Below are positions 8,384 to 16,557 of a DNA stretch of 50,712 bases, one piece after another. The stretch lies in NCBI GenBank assembly GCA_964462325.1, contig CAYWYQ010000004.1, positions 1 through 50,712 on the forward strand, given 5' to 3'. This DNA is from CAYFMS01 sp964462325 (GTDB lineage: Bacteria; Patescibacteriota; Patescibacteriia; UBA9934). The notes under the pieces were generated by a model. It did no database searches, had not been told where the DNA came from, and worked only from the letters and a program-made list of their open reading frames with translations. Numbering within the stretch: the first letter of the stretch is position 1; every line of letters starts with the position of its first letter. Position numbers and translations under genes: made by a program.

Positions 8384-9773
8384 ACCTAAAGGAGTTATCA
8401 CAAGAATCGCTGGTGTAGTGATTGATGTGTTCTTTGAATCACATACACCAAATAAATATGCCGCTCTTCATGTAGAAGGTCCAAATGGGACACTTACACT
8501 TGAAGTACAGGCGCATATTGGAGATGGGGTTATGCGAACTATTGCCATGAGTACGACAGATGGACTTTCTATAGGACGAGAAGTGATTGATACATTGTCA
8601 CCTATTTCTACTCCGGTAGGAGAAAAAGTCCTTGGACGAGTATTGAATGTAACTGGTGATGTAATTGACGGAGGCGCAAGTCTTGCAAAGGTAGAGAAGA
8701 ATCCTATTCATGCAGATGCTCCTTCTTTTGATGAACAATCTGGGAAAGCGGAAATTTTTGAAACAGGTGTAAAGGTTGTTGATCTTCTTGCTCCGTTTAC
8801 AAAGGGTGGAAAAACAGCTCTATTCGGTGGTGCGGGTGTTGGAAAAACAGTGATCATGCAAGAAATGATTCACAATGTTGCGATGGCTCATGGCGGATAT
8901 TCCGTTTTTGCTGGTGTTGGAGAACGTACACGAGAAGGGAATGATTTGATTAGAGAAATGGAAGAATCTGAAGTAATCGATAAGGTAGCGATGGTATTCG
9001 GACAGATGAATGAACCACCAGGAGCTCGTATGCGCGTGGCATTAACAGGATTGACGATTGCAGAAAAATTCCGAGACGATGGAAAAGATATTCTGATGTT
9101 TATCGACAATATGTTTAGATTTACGCAGGCAGGGGCGGAGGTTTCTGCTCTTATGGGACGACTTCCATCTGCGGTAGGGTATCAGCCAACACTTGCGACA
9201 GAAATGGCAGCATTACAAGAACGTATTACCTCAACGAAGACTGGATCGATTACATCAATTCAGGCGGTATATGTACCAGCAGATGACCTTACTGACCCAG
9301 CTCCAGCAACGACATTCTCTCACTTAGACGCGACGGTTGTTCTTTCAAGAAACCTTGCATCTATGGGATTATATCCGGCCGTTGATCCTCTTGATTCAAC
9401 ATCAAATGCATTGAAGGAAGCGATTGTTGGAGAAGAACATTATCGCGTAGCGAATGAAGTACGGGAAATGCTACAGAAGTATAAAGAATTACAGGATGTC
9501 ATTGCGATTCTTGGAATGGATGAATTGTCTGATGAAGACAAATTGACCGTTGAACGTGCGCGAAAGATTCAAAAATTCTTTACACAGAACTTCTTTGTTG
9601 CAGAACAGTTTACAGGAACGCCGGGACAGTTTATTTCTCGTGAAGACACGATTAAGGGGTTTGCTGGAATACTCGCAGGAGAATATGACCATATTCCTGA
9701 ACAGAATTTCGCCTACGTTGGAACGATTGAAGAGGTTATTGAAAAATACGAAGCTTCTAAAACTGTCGCTTGA
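8364..9773 (+). CDS. atpD: F0F1 ATP synthase subunit beta
   Basis: 469-aa catalytic subunit. Walker A is at residues 155-162 (GGAGVGKT); catalytic-site segments 'GVGERTREGNDL', 'FGQMNEPPGARMRVALTGLT', 'MFIDNMFRFTQAGAEVSALMGR' and 'YVPADDLTDPAPATTF' are intact, so the enzyme should be active. The start overlaps atpG by 20 bases; later start codons would cut into the N-terminal beta barrel. Its stop codon lies inside the left arm of a long palindrome (9767-9883). Confidence 0.98.
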   Translation: MKSSKSKPKGVITRIAGVVIDVFFESHTPNKYAALHVEGPNGTLTLEVQAHIGDGVMRTIAMSTTDGLSIGREVIDTLSPISTPVGEKVLGRVLNVTGDVIDGGASLAKVEKNPIHADAPSFDEQSGKAEIFETGVKVVDLLAPFTKGGKTALFGGAGVGKTVIMQEMIHNVAMAHGGYSVFAGVGERTREGNDLIREMEESEVIDKVAMVFGQMNEPPGARMRVALTGLTIAEKFRDDGKDILMFIDNMFRFTQAGAEVSALMGRLPSAVGYQPTLATEMAALQERITSTKTGSITSIQAVYVPADDLTDPAPATTFSHLDATVVLSRNLASMGLYPAVDPLDSTSNALKEAIVGEEHYRVANEVREMLQKYKELQDVIAILGMDELSDEDKLTVERARKIQKFFTQNFFVAEQFTGTPGQFISREDTIKGFAGILAGEYDHIPEQNFAYVGTIEEVIEKYEASKTVA

Positions 9774-9883
9774 AAATTGGTATACTTTTAACTTAGTTTA
9801 TCAAGTCTTTCCTCGCCGTACGTTTCAGTACGCCTGCGTCAGACCCTCAAACTGCGTCAAAATTATATCCAATTTTCTGTGCG
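9767..9883. repeat. GTAC-type long palindrome, copy 2 (at the atpD stop)
   Basis: 117-nt imperfect palindrome. Left arm 9767-9784 (CGCTTGAAAATTGGTATA, including the atpD TGA) pairs with right arm 9866-9883 (TATCCAATTTTCTGTGCG). Pairing continues inward with interruptions to the apex CGTAC-GTTTCA-GTACG (9817-9832). There is no U-tract, so it is not a classical terminator. Confidence 0.7.
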
Positions 9884-10306
9884 ACCGAGGTCTGAACTGA
9901 CGCTCTCGCACGTTCCAAATTAAGGTACTGACTGAATCAATGCGACTTAAGGTCCGATCTCTCGCTTGATGTGCCGACCTTTCGATACATCCTAAGGTGC
10001 GGACCTCTTTCAGAGGTAACGACCTTAGGGCAGGTAACGCGTGTTAAGTTGCTAAAAGCTAGCTTGTCGTCATTTCGACCGAATGAAACACATCTCCGTC
10101 ATTTCGATCGAATGAAGTGAGTGGAGAAATCTACTTAACGAGATGCGCTAGATTCCGGGTCAGGCCCGGAATGACAGTTTGTACTGAAAGCTAAAGAGCT
10201 AATTCGCTAATTGCTAGACTACTCTTCGACTACTCTCTACTCCCTACAACCTACCCCCTAATCGGCTAATCGCTACCCCCTACAACCTACTCCCTACAAC
10301 CTATTT
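9884..10306. repeat. Repeat-filled atpD-atpC spacer
   Basis: No gene is seen. From 9947 to 10034 there are degenerate AAGGTCCGACCTT-type palindromes. From 10065 to 10175 there are two 'GTCATTTCGACCGAATGA' units, AGTGGAGAAATCTACTTA and a CCGGGTCAGGCCCGGAATGAC palindrome. From about 10200 to 10300 there is low-complexity 'CTACTCCCTACAACCTA' and 'GCTAATCGCTA' sequence, also seen near 21210 and 39380. Confidence 0.6.
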
Positions 10307-10729
10307 ATGTCACAAACAAAAACATTTAACTTCACATTACTCGCTCCTACAAAGGAGTGGTTTTCGGGACCGGCGGATTCAGTACATTTCTCTACCAAGT
10401 CCGGGGAGATGGAAATTCTTCCAGAGCATGTCTCACTAGTAGGTATTATTGATTTTACGATTGTAAAAGTACGAAAGAATGGTCATGTGGATGAGTTTTT
10501 GGTGCGCAGCGGTGCGGTATCGATTGACCCAGAAGGAAAAGAGGTTCGCATGCTTGCACAAGATGTTCAGGACCGGAAGAGTATGGATAAGAAGAGTCTG
10601 AAGGAATATCTCACATTCGTAGTAGATAAACTAAAAAAACCGGAAGAACTTTCAAAGTATCAAATCAATTTCTTGGAAGATACAAAAGTCGGATTAGAAA
10701 AATCATTCGAAATTTTGAAACAAAATTAA
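10307..10729 (+). CDS. atpC: F0F1 ATP synthase subunit epsilon
   Basis: 140-aa rotor subunit. An N-terminal beta sandwich ('FNFTLLAPTKEWFSGPADSVHFSTKSGEMEILPEHVSLVGII') is followed by a helical C-terminal region that can act as a brake on ATP hydrolysis in this family. It closes the operon but lies 533 bases after atpD, an unusually long gap packed with repeats, so its co-transcription with atpD is uncertain. Confidence 0.92.
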   Translation: MSQTKTFNFTLLAPTKEWFSGPADSVHFSTKSGEMEILPEHVSLVGIIDFTIVKVRKNGHVDEFLVRSGAVSIDPEGKEVRMLAQDVQDRKSMDKKSLKEYLTFVVDKLKKPEELSKYQINFLEDTKVGLEKSFEILKQN

Positions 10730-10743
10730 ACAGCTGAAAGTAT

Positions 10744-10759
10744 GTTATACTGCATATAT
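10744..10759 (+). promoter_or_regulatory. Extended -10 box before the MEMO-CapA gene
   Basis: TGTTATACT (TG at 10744, hexamer TATACT at 10746-10751) lies eight bases before an in-frame GTG. If this is the promoter, the in-frame ATG at 10742 cannot be the start and the mRNA is leaderless. Confidence 0.45.
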
Positions 10760-12562
10760 GTGAGGTTGAAACCATGGATATTTTTTGCGTACCTTGTGCT
10801 GCTCATTATTATGGCATTTTCTTTTGGCGCCTTACTTCGTTCTGCGGACTCATTAGAAACACTTGCAAGTATTGGGCAACGTTTTGATTATACGGTTTAC
10901 CCGACCTATTCTCATGGGCCGTATCCACAATCCTTTTTTGATAAAGCATATAATGAAGCAGGAGAGCAAGATGCAACAAATGCAAAAACAGGTATTGTAG
11001 CGCATCACCTTGTTGTCCCTGAATATATAGCCGAGGTCATGGGCTTGATGAGTGATACGAAGGCAAAAACGGTAGTATTAATAGGTCCAAATCACTTTCG
11101 TCAAGGAATTTCAAGGGCACAAACGACGATTGGAACATGGACGACACCTTATGGTGATATACAAACGGAGGGGAGTGAAATACAGGAGTTAACAGATCGA
11201 CTCACATTTCTTTCAGAAGAACCAGTTTCATTTGAAGTCGAACATTCAATCGCTGCACTCACGCCATTTGTTAAACGATCCTATCCGAATGCTCGATTAG
11301 TACCAATAATCGTTGATGAAAGCATGAGCGAAGAAGAGTCGATTGAGCTCGCGAATGCAATACAGGATATATTTGGAGATGCGGTCGTATTCGGTAGTAT
11401 TGACATGTCTCATAATTTACCTCAAAACGTTCAGGAATTTCACGATGAAATCACTTCTCGTTCCATCGCAAAAGGTTCATTAGATTTTGATTTGGAAATC
11501 GATTCGAATGCAACAATGCGGACATTGTTTGCGTTAAATGAACTGCGAGGTACACAAAAATGGAATGAAATTTATCATGGCAGTTCAATTGGTTTGGGGT
11601 ATGCGAATACTTGGCGAGACAATGTAAGTTACTTTATGGGGAATTTTACGGAAGGTGACCCCGTTCAGGATGATTTTATATCCCTACATATCGTAGGGGA
11701 TATTATGCTTGATCGAGGGGTACGTAAGCAGATTTTGGAACATGGCATAGAGTATCCATGGGCGGAGATGACGCGTTTTCTTGCAGGGACACATCTTACG
11801 GTTGGGAATTTAGAGGGTACTGTAAATGAACAGCAAAGTACCTATACCTATAATCCACCATTTAGATTTGTCTTCGATCCTACCTACGTGGAAGAAATGG
11901 CAAAACATATCGATGTTGTAAGTTTGGCAAATAATCACTCGGCAGATGTCGGGGCGAGCGCTGGCCAGGAAGAGACTCGAAAATGGTTAGACGATATCGG
12001 CATACCATATTTTGGTGCATGGGAAACGCCAGATCCGGTTTATGAAACAATGATAGAAGGGGAGCAAATAGCAATAATTGGCTATCACCAGTTCAGGCCA
12101 AATATAGAGAGAATGAAAGAAGTGATACAAGAACAAAGCGAGGCGGGGAAATTTGTCATGGTACTGCCGCATTGGGGGAATGAATATATCCATGCTCCTC
12201 AATACAATCAACAGATTCTTGCGCAAGAAATGCTTGATGCGGGCGCCGACATCATTCTAGGAGGGCATCCACATGTTGTGCAGGGTATTGAAGAGGTGGA
12301 TGAAAGACTCGTGCTCTATTCGCTGGGTAATTTCATCTTCGATCAACAGATTCCGGAAACATGGCCGGCGGTAACAGTAGGAATGATCATAGATACAGAA
12401 GGGATTGAGTTACATTTACTACCTGTAAATACGCGCTATAGCCAACCGGTGCCGCTAAGTGGTGAGGAAGCGGATCAAGTCTTGGAACGGATTGCGGATA
12501 GTTCAGACGAACACCTAAAAGAACAAATATTAAATGGAATAATACACGTTACATATGATTGA
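10760..12562 (+). CDS. MEMO-family / CapA-family fusion, membrane anchored
   Basis: About 600 aa. An N-terminal membrane helix (about residues 6-26) is followed by a MEMO/AmmeMemoRadiSam-B domain (about 75-300) with the family's conserved histidine contexts 'GIVAHHL', 'GPNHF' and 'DMSHN', then a CapA/PGA_cap metallophosphatase-like domain (about 305-590) with 'IVGDIMLDRGV', 'NLEGTV', 'SLANNHSADVG', 'PHWGNEY', 'GGHPHVVQGIE' and 'YSLGNFIFDQ'. CapA relatives act in poly-gamma-glutamate capsule synthesis; MEMO function is unresolved. The fusion probably acts outside the membrane. The start is placed at GTG 10760 because 10742 lies within a -10-like box. Confidence 0.85.
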   Translation: MRLKPWIFFAYLVLLIIMAFSFGALLRSADSLETLASIGQRFDYTVYPTYSHGPYPQSFFDKAYNEAGEQDATNAKTGIVAHHLVVPEYIAEVMGLMSDTKAKTVVLIGPNHFRQGISRAQTTIGTWTTPYGDIQTEGSEIQELTDRLTFLSEEPVSFEVEHSIAALTPFVKRSYPNARLVPIIVDESMSEEESIELANAIQDIFGDAVVFGSIDMSHNLPQNVQEFHDEITSRSIAKGSLDFDLEIDSNATMRTLFALNELRGTQKWNEIYHGSSIGLGYANTWRDNVSYFMGNFTEGDPVQDDFISLHIVGDIMLDRGVRKQILEHGIEYPWAEMTRFLAGTHLTVGNLEGTVNEQQSTYTYNPPFRFVFDPTYVEEMAKHIDVVSLANNHSADVGASAGQEETRKWLDDIGIPYFGAWETPDPVYETMIEGEQIAIIGYHQFRPNIERMKEVIQEQSEAGKFVMVLPHWGNEYIHAPQYNQQILAQEMLDAGADIILGGHPHVVQGIEEVDERLVLYSLGNFIFDQQIPETWPAVTVGMIIDTEGIELHLLPVNTRYSQPVPLSGEEADQVLERIADSSDEHLKEQILNGIIHVTYD

Positions 12563-14315
12563 TAAAAATAGTGTCGTGCAAGCATCGCGGAATGATAAAA
12601 TCGTTATTTTCATAATCTCCATAAGTATCCTGCTTGTCGTGGGAGCATTTATTGCGGGACTATTGCTAGATACATCTGAAAATGGTGTAAATGTGGATAC
12701 AGATGCAACCGAGGAAACACTTTCTGAAGAAGTAACAGCTGATGAAGAGGGTGAGGAGCCGGCAGAAAATATTGTTAATGTGGAATACGGAATAAAGGAA
12801 TTAACTATTAACTGGTATGCGGCAGAAGACCGAATCCATGTACCTCCGCATGCTGGATTATTGCAATTGTATACATCGCAAATTGATGCGAATACAGCTG
12901 AAATTACGGCAATAGAGCTTGGGTCTATTTCCGGTGGAAAATATGACGGCGGAACGTTGCAATTAAATACCATGCATACAGGAGGAGTTGGTAGCTGGAA
13001 TGTGCGCGAATATTCAGTTCATTACGATGAAAAAGAAGTGATTTTGGATAAATATGGGACCGTCATCGGAAGCTTCAAAGGTTATGCCGTGCATGATTCT
13101 TCTATGGATATTTTGGTACATAAACTTGGCACAAATGCTGGTGCGGAATTAACATTTGATGTAGGTGCATTCATTCCTGAGTTTGATTATGAAATGAATA
13201 TAGCTTCAAACAACGGAGTTGATCTTGCATTTAGAGGAATAGGTAGTGTATCTACCGACGCAGCTGGCGATGCTGGAAATGTAGTTTTTGCTGGAGGGCA
13301 TACGTATATTATGGCAGAAAATGGTCAATATTTTTACCGTATTCGTGAAGATGACATGATGGTGACCTACTCTCTTGATATTCCATTTTTAGAGAATGAC
13401 GGGGAAGCATTGCATACTCCGGCATTCTACTGGATAGATTCAGGAGAATCGGTATGGAATGCGAAACAGTACAGTTCTGCCCGTCCTACGGGGTGCGGAT
13501 ATGAGGGCCAAATAAGTGTAATTGATATAGATACAGTTGGTCCGCTTGCTATTGCAGGGGAGGTGAGAGGAGAGGGTGTTATTTATGTGCCTACCGGATA
13601 TGATACTGAATATGCGCGGGAATTTGAAGAAGCATATACCTATGCATTTAAGAATGGAGCATCTTGGGATTCAATTCAACGTCCAGTCTTCTTTTATGAA
13701 GATGAATTTGGTCGATGGTTAGAATTTATTTCTGCAGACTTTATCTCGGCGGGAGAATGTGGGAAGCCAGTGATTTACCTCTATCCAGAGGAAGAGGTTG
13801 ATTTGCTTGTAGAGGTGGATCCAAAAGGAGGATTTACAAAAGTCATTCCTGATTATAATGACGGATGGCGTGTAACAGCGACTCCGAATAGTGTTATTAC
13901 CAATCATGATGATGGACTTGAATATCCATATCTTTTCTGGGAAGGACGAGGTGATGTATATGAAGAACCAGATCGGTATTGGGTTGTGGAACAGGTGGAT
14001 GTGAAGAAATTCCTCACGAAGACATTGTTAAGAGTGGGGTTGAATCGAGTAGAAATATATGACTTTATGGAGTTCTGGTACCCACGCATGCAAGATGCCC
14101 CATATTACAAAATTGGATTCCACGGAACGAGGGTAATGGATCTATTGGCACCTCTCAATATTTCCGGAGAGGACACACCGGACAGTATTTTACGGATTTT
14201 GATGGATTATACGGAGTTGGAAGAACCAATTGAGGGGAATCCTCCACGATATATTCCAAGATTTGTTCGGGATGGGTTCACAGTCATAGAATGGGGAGGC
14301 GTTCTTAGGGATTAA
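12555..14315 (+). CDS. Membrane-anchored surface protein with 'KPVIYLYP' domain
   Basis: 586 aa; overlaps the upstream gene by eight bases, so co-translated with it. Residues 17-38 form a membrane helix, followed by an acidic linker (about 40-75) and a large extracytoplasmic region. From about residue 401 there is the 'CGKPVIYLYPEEEVDLLVEV...GGF...DYNDGWRVTATPN' domain and 'DGLEYPYLFWEGR', a family of unknown function common in CPR and other bacteria. An upstream Asp/Gly/Glu-rich section (about 90-300) looks beta-rich. The role is unknown; pairing with MEMO-CapA suggests a shared envelope process. Confidence 0.75.
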   Translation: MIDKNSVVQASRNDKIVIFIISISILLVVGAFIAGLLLDTSENGVNVDTDATEETLSEEVTADEEGEEPAENIVNVEYGIKELTINWYAAEDRIHVPPHAGLLQLYTSQIDANTAEITAIELGSISGGKYDGGTLQLNTMHTGGVGSWNVREYSVHYDEKEVILDKYGTVIGSFKGYAVHDSSMDILVHKLGTNAGAELTFDVGAFIPEFDYEMNIASNNGVDLAFRGIGSVSTDAAGDAGNVVFAGGHTYIMAENGQYFYRIREDDMMVTYSLDIPFLENDGEALHTPAFYWIDSGESVWNAKQYSSARPTGCGYEGQISVIDIDTVGPLAIAGEVRGEGVIYVPTGYDTEYAREFEEAYTYAFKNGASWDSIQRPVFFYEDEFGRWLEFISADFISAGECGKPVIYLYPEEEVDLLVEVDPKGGFTKVIPDYNDGWRVTATPNSVITNHDDGLEYPYLFWEGRGDVYEEPDRYWVVEQVDVKKFLTKTLLRVGLNRVEIYDFMEFWYPRMQDAPYYKIGFHGTRVMDLLAPLNISGEDTPDSILRILMDYTELEEPIEGNPPRYIPRFVRDGFTVIEWGGVLRD

Positions 14316-14450
14316 TCCGCTTGTCTATTGGCGCTCTTTAGGATCAAGATTTCGAGCCTGTCTCCTGCCTGTCGGCAGGTAGGAGCCGGAATCTCTTGAG
14401 TTAGCAGGTTGGCATTTTGCTCATTAGCTCTTAGCGCACTCTGTCATTCC

Positions 14451-14518
14451 CGAGGTTCAACCTCGAGGTTCAACCTCGGATGTGGATAAGTGGATCGGAC
14501 CTTGAGGTCGGATCTCGG
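14451..14518. repeat. Palindrome / DnaA-box mosaic, copy 1
   Basis: Two tandem GAGGTTCAACCTC palindromes (14452-14478), a perfect DnaA box TGTGGATAA (14481-14489), then ATCGGACCTTGAGGTCGGAT. Just upstream (about 14358) lies a CCTGCCTGTCGGCAGGTAGG palindrome. Confidence 0.65.
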
Positions 14519-14541
14519 AAACCCACACGAATACTGACCAT

Positions 14542-14567
14542 AAAAAAACTGACCATTTTTGGTCAGT
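14542..14567 (-). terminator. Rho-independent terminator of the RimJ-like gene
   Basis: Perfect 8-bp stem (14548-14555 with 14560-14567), 4-nt loop, followed on the minus strand by a T7 tract. The stem overlaps the gene's stop codon. Confidence 0.8.
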
Positions 14568-15111
14568 TTTGTCGTTTGTGCCATGCTTCTTTCGTAAGAA
14601 GCCAGACTTCTTCTTCCGTATGATTTGGATCATGGAAAGATCTACTAGGTTCAATGCGTAGCAACTTTGCCCCATGCTTTTCTTTCACGCGATGCGATCC
14701 AATATTGCCGCGCGCATTCATGAAGATGAGTTCGCTGAATCCGGCGACATCGAAAGCGAAGTCATTGACCGCTGCTGTTGCCTCGGTCATGAATCCCTGA
14801 CCCCAGTACGTAGTACCGAGCCAAAACCCGCGATTGCCGCTTGTGCTTGATCGCGTCAATTCCACGCAGCCTATCATGGTGTTTGGACTGTGCTTTTCAT
14901 TGATCGTCCACATCCATCGTGTCTTTCCAAGTTCTGGAAAAACGATGTCGTCAAGGTAGCGTTGTGCACCATCTTCGGGGTATGGCCATGGGCATGTCTT
15001 GGTCATATTCCGTATAATCTCCCAGCTGGAGAATAAATGCTGATACCTTTCGATATCTGCACGGGTGATGCAACGGAGCACGAGCCTCTCTGTCTCTAGT
15101 TTTGGAACCAT
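14563..15111 (-). CDS. RimJ/RimL-like GNAT acetyltransferase
   Basis: 182-aa acetyltransferase of the ribosomal-protein-alanine acetyltransferase (Acetyltransf_3) group. N-terminal 'LETERLVLRCITRADIERY' and the CoA-binding 'LGTTYWGQGFMTEA' (about 99-110) are diagnostic, and 'NARGNIGSHRVKEKHGA' is the usual C-terminal motif (N-x-x-S-x-x-V-x-E-K-x-G). Possible targets are protein N-termini or small amines. A strong AAGGAGG lies five bases before the ATG. The gene stands alone with its own terminator, consistent with an acquired cargo gene. Confidence 0.88.
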   Translation of the reverse strand: MVPKLETERLVLRCITRADIERYQHLFSSWEIIRNMTKTCPWPYPEDGAQRYLDDIVFPELGKTRWMWTINEKHSPNTMIGCVELTRSSTSGNRGFWLGTTYWGQGFMTEATAAVNDFAFDVAGFSELIFMNARGNIGSHRVKEKHGAKLLRIEPSRSFHDPNHTEEEVWLLTKEAWHKRQN

Positions 15112-15213
15112 TATTCCTCCTTACTATGTCACTATCAGGAAAAGAGATGTCTGTCAATGGATAGATAGGAAGAAAAAAGAGAGCAATCACTCTCTTTTAC
15201 GGGGCAAAGTAAT

Positions 15214-15516
15214 CTAATGATGCATGCGTACTTCATGCTTATGAATTTCATCTTTCATCATGATATGCATATCACTTTTCAAGCTCCATAGCTTTCGGTC
15301 AAGATAGTCCTTGGTGACCATCTGAGACTCAAGGGAATCGACTCTCGAGTCAAGGGAATCGACTCTCGAGTCAAGGGAATCGACTTTCGATTCGAGGGAA
15401 TCGACTTTCGATTCGAGGGAACCGACTTTCGATTCAAGAGAATTAAAGCGCTGGTCCATAGAGTTTGAAAATACTTGAATTGCATTGAGTATTTCATTCT
15501 TACTTATATCATTCAT
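15214..15516 (-). CDS. Coiled-coil protein built from 21-bp repeats
   Basis: 100 aa. Residues about 20-65 are consecutive heptads (SLESKVG, SLESKVD, SLDSRVD) encoded by five to six near-identical 21-base repeats between about 15330 and 15430. The rest is 'KDYLDRKLWSLKSDMHIMMKDEIHKHE', also helical. No membrane segment; it is probably a trimeric or dimeric cytoplasmic coiled coil. Such repeats change copy number easily by slippage. Function unknown. Confidence 0.7.
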   Translation of the reverse strand: MNDISKNEILNAIQVFSNSMDQRFNSLESKVGSLESKVDSLESKVDSLDSRVDSLDSRVDSLESQMVTKDYLDRKLWSLKSDMHIMMKDEIHKHEVRMHH

Positions 15517-15576
15517 AAAATAGAGGGGGAGTATAAACGGGAAGATACTTTTATAATATCAAAATTACGAGAAATA

Positions 15577-15601
15577 TAAAATCGAGCTTTTGCTCGATTT
15601 T
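15577..15601 (-). terminator. Terminator downstream of rpmA
   Basis: Hairpin AAATCGAGC/GCTCGATTT with AAAA loop on the minus strand, followed by TTTTATAT. It abuts the L27 stop codon. Confidence 0.65.
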
Positions 15602-15878
15602 ACTTTGTATCAACTCGGACGAATGTCTTCATTTTAAGTGCTCCGTGGAAATTTGGAACCTTTTTCTTGAAGTACTTTACCGTTCCTTCTACTTTTGCAA
15701 ATAATGTGTCGTCTGAACCTCGACCAACATTTGCTCCAGGACGGTATTTTGTTCCTCGTTGTCTTGCGATGATCATGCCAGCCTTTACGACTTCACCATC
15801 AGTCTTTTTTAGGCCAAGTCGCTTTGATGCGGAATCTCGACCGTTGGAGGTGCTACCCTGTGCTTTTTTATGAGCCAT
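15600..15878 (-). CDS. rpmA: 50S ribosomal protein L27
   Basis: 92-aa large-subunit protein located at the peptidyl-transferase centre. The start is set at the internal ATG giving MAHKKAQGSTSNGRDS, which matches the universal L27 N-terminus; a longer frame from 15890 would add four unsupported residues. 'LGLKKTDGEVVKAGMIIARQRGTKYRPGANVGRGSDDTLFA' is standard. No Firmicutes-type cleavable N-terminal extension is present. rplU (L21), its usual partner, is not adjacent. Confidence 0.96.
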   Translation of the reverse strand: MAHKKAQGSTSNGRDSASKRLGLKKTDGEVVKAGMIIARQRGTKYRPGANVGRGSDDTLFAKVEGTVKYFKKKVPNFHGALKMKTFVRVDTK

Positions 15879-15885
15879 ATCTCTA

Positions 15886-16006
15886 CTCACGTATCTTTTT
15901 CTCCATCTACTGTGTCGATCATTTCCGCCCTCCTCAACGTACCTTTTAGTACGCCTCGTCGTTGCTCAATGACTCTCCTTGTATCTGAAGAAAAATCTTA
16001 CGTGCG
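15886..16006. repeat. GTAC-type long palindrome, copy 3
   Basis: About 121 nt. Outer arms CTCACGTATCTTTTTCTCC (15886-15904) and GAAGAAAAATCTTACGTGCG (15987-16006) pair with small gaps; apex CGTAC-CTTTTA-GTACG (15938-15953). Lies upstream of rpmA. Confidence 0.6.
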
Positions 16007-16020
16007 TTATGTGATGTTTG

Positions 16021-16135
16021 CTGGTTAAATTTGTGAACTATCGTCATAAAACGACACTTTTTACTCTCCGTACTTATCCAGTACGCATCGTTTTGGCGTT
16101 TGTTTTTCAACAATATTTCATCAAATTTTCCTCAA
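16021..16135. repeat. GTAC-type long palindrome, copy 4
   Basis: Arms CTGGTTAAATTTGTGA (16021-16036) and TCATCAAATTTTCC (about 16119-16132) are partly complementary; apex CGTAC-TTATCCA-GTACG (16069-16085). It is a tandem neighbour of copy 3. The rest of 16136-16311 holds nothing recognised. Confidence 0.55.
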
Positions 16136-16311
16136 CTCACCTTGCTTTTTTGTTGATGTGATCGCATCTTCCTTAGGAATGACCGAAATCTTCAACAAGC
16201 ATTATTTATTATCAATACCGTCCAATAGGATTATTCCTAGACGCTGGCGATACTCTACTAAAAACAGAGAAATTTGTCAATATGAATACATATAGAAAAA
16301 TGTTTATAAAA

Positions 16312-16320
16312 TGGTATTAT
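16312..16320 (+). promoter_or_regulatory. Extended -10 promoter for the NifU-like gene
   Basis: TGGTATTAT ends eight bases before the ATG at 16329; no Shine-Dalgarno; leaderless transcript likely. Confidence 0.55.
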
Positions 16321-16328
16321 GTCTGCGT

Positions 16329-16556
16329 ATGAATGACCGTATTGAAGAATTGCTTGTACTCATAAGGCCGCGACTCGCGATGCATGGCGGAAATGTACGT
16401 TTTGTTGATTTTGATGAAGAATCTGGTTTGGTACGTGTGAAGCTTGAAGGGGCCTGTAGCGGCTGCCCACTTTCAGAGTTAACATTGAAGGCAGGTATTG
16501 AAGCATTATTGATGTCAGAATTGGAAGAGGTAAATGAAGTGATAGCAATTGATTAA
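16329..16556 (+). CDS. NifU C-terminal-domain-like Fe-S scaffold
   Basis: 75 aa, the stand-alone NifU C-terminal (Nfu) domain. The cluster-binding C43-x-x-C46 sits in 'LEGACSGCPLSELTLKAGIE', and 'LLVLIRPRLAMHGGNVRFVDF' is the conserved N-terminal part. It would assemble or carry an iron-sulfur cluster for client proteins. The start is placed at MNDRIEE, eight bases after a -10 box, rather than at the upstream in-frame ATG, which lies within that box. Confidence 0.92.
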   Translation: MNDRIEELLVLIRPRLAMHGGNVRFVDFDEESGLVRVKLEGACSGCPLSELTLKAGIEALLMSELEEVNEVIAID

Positions 16557-16557
16557 C

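Noticed and set aside
15300..15430. Possible CRISPR array
   Set aside because: The 21-bp repeats are directly adjacent without unique spacers and encode in-frame heptads of a coiled coil.
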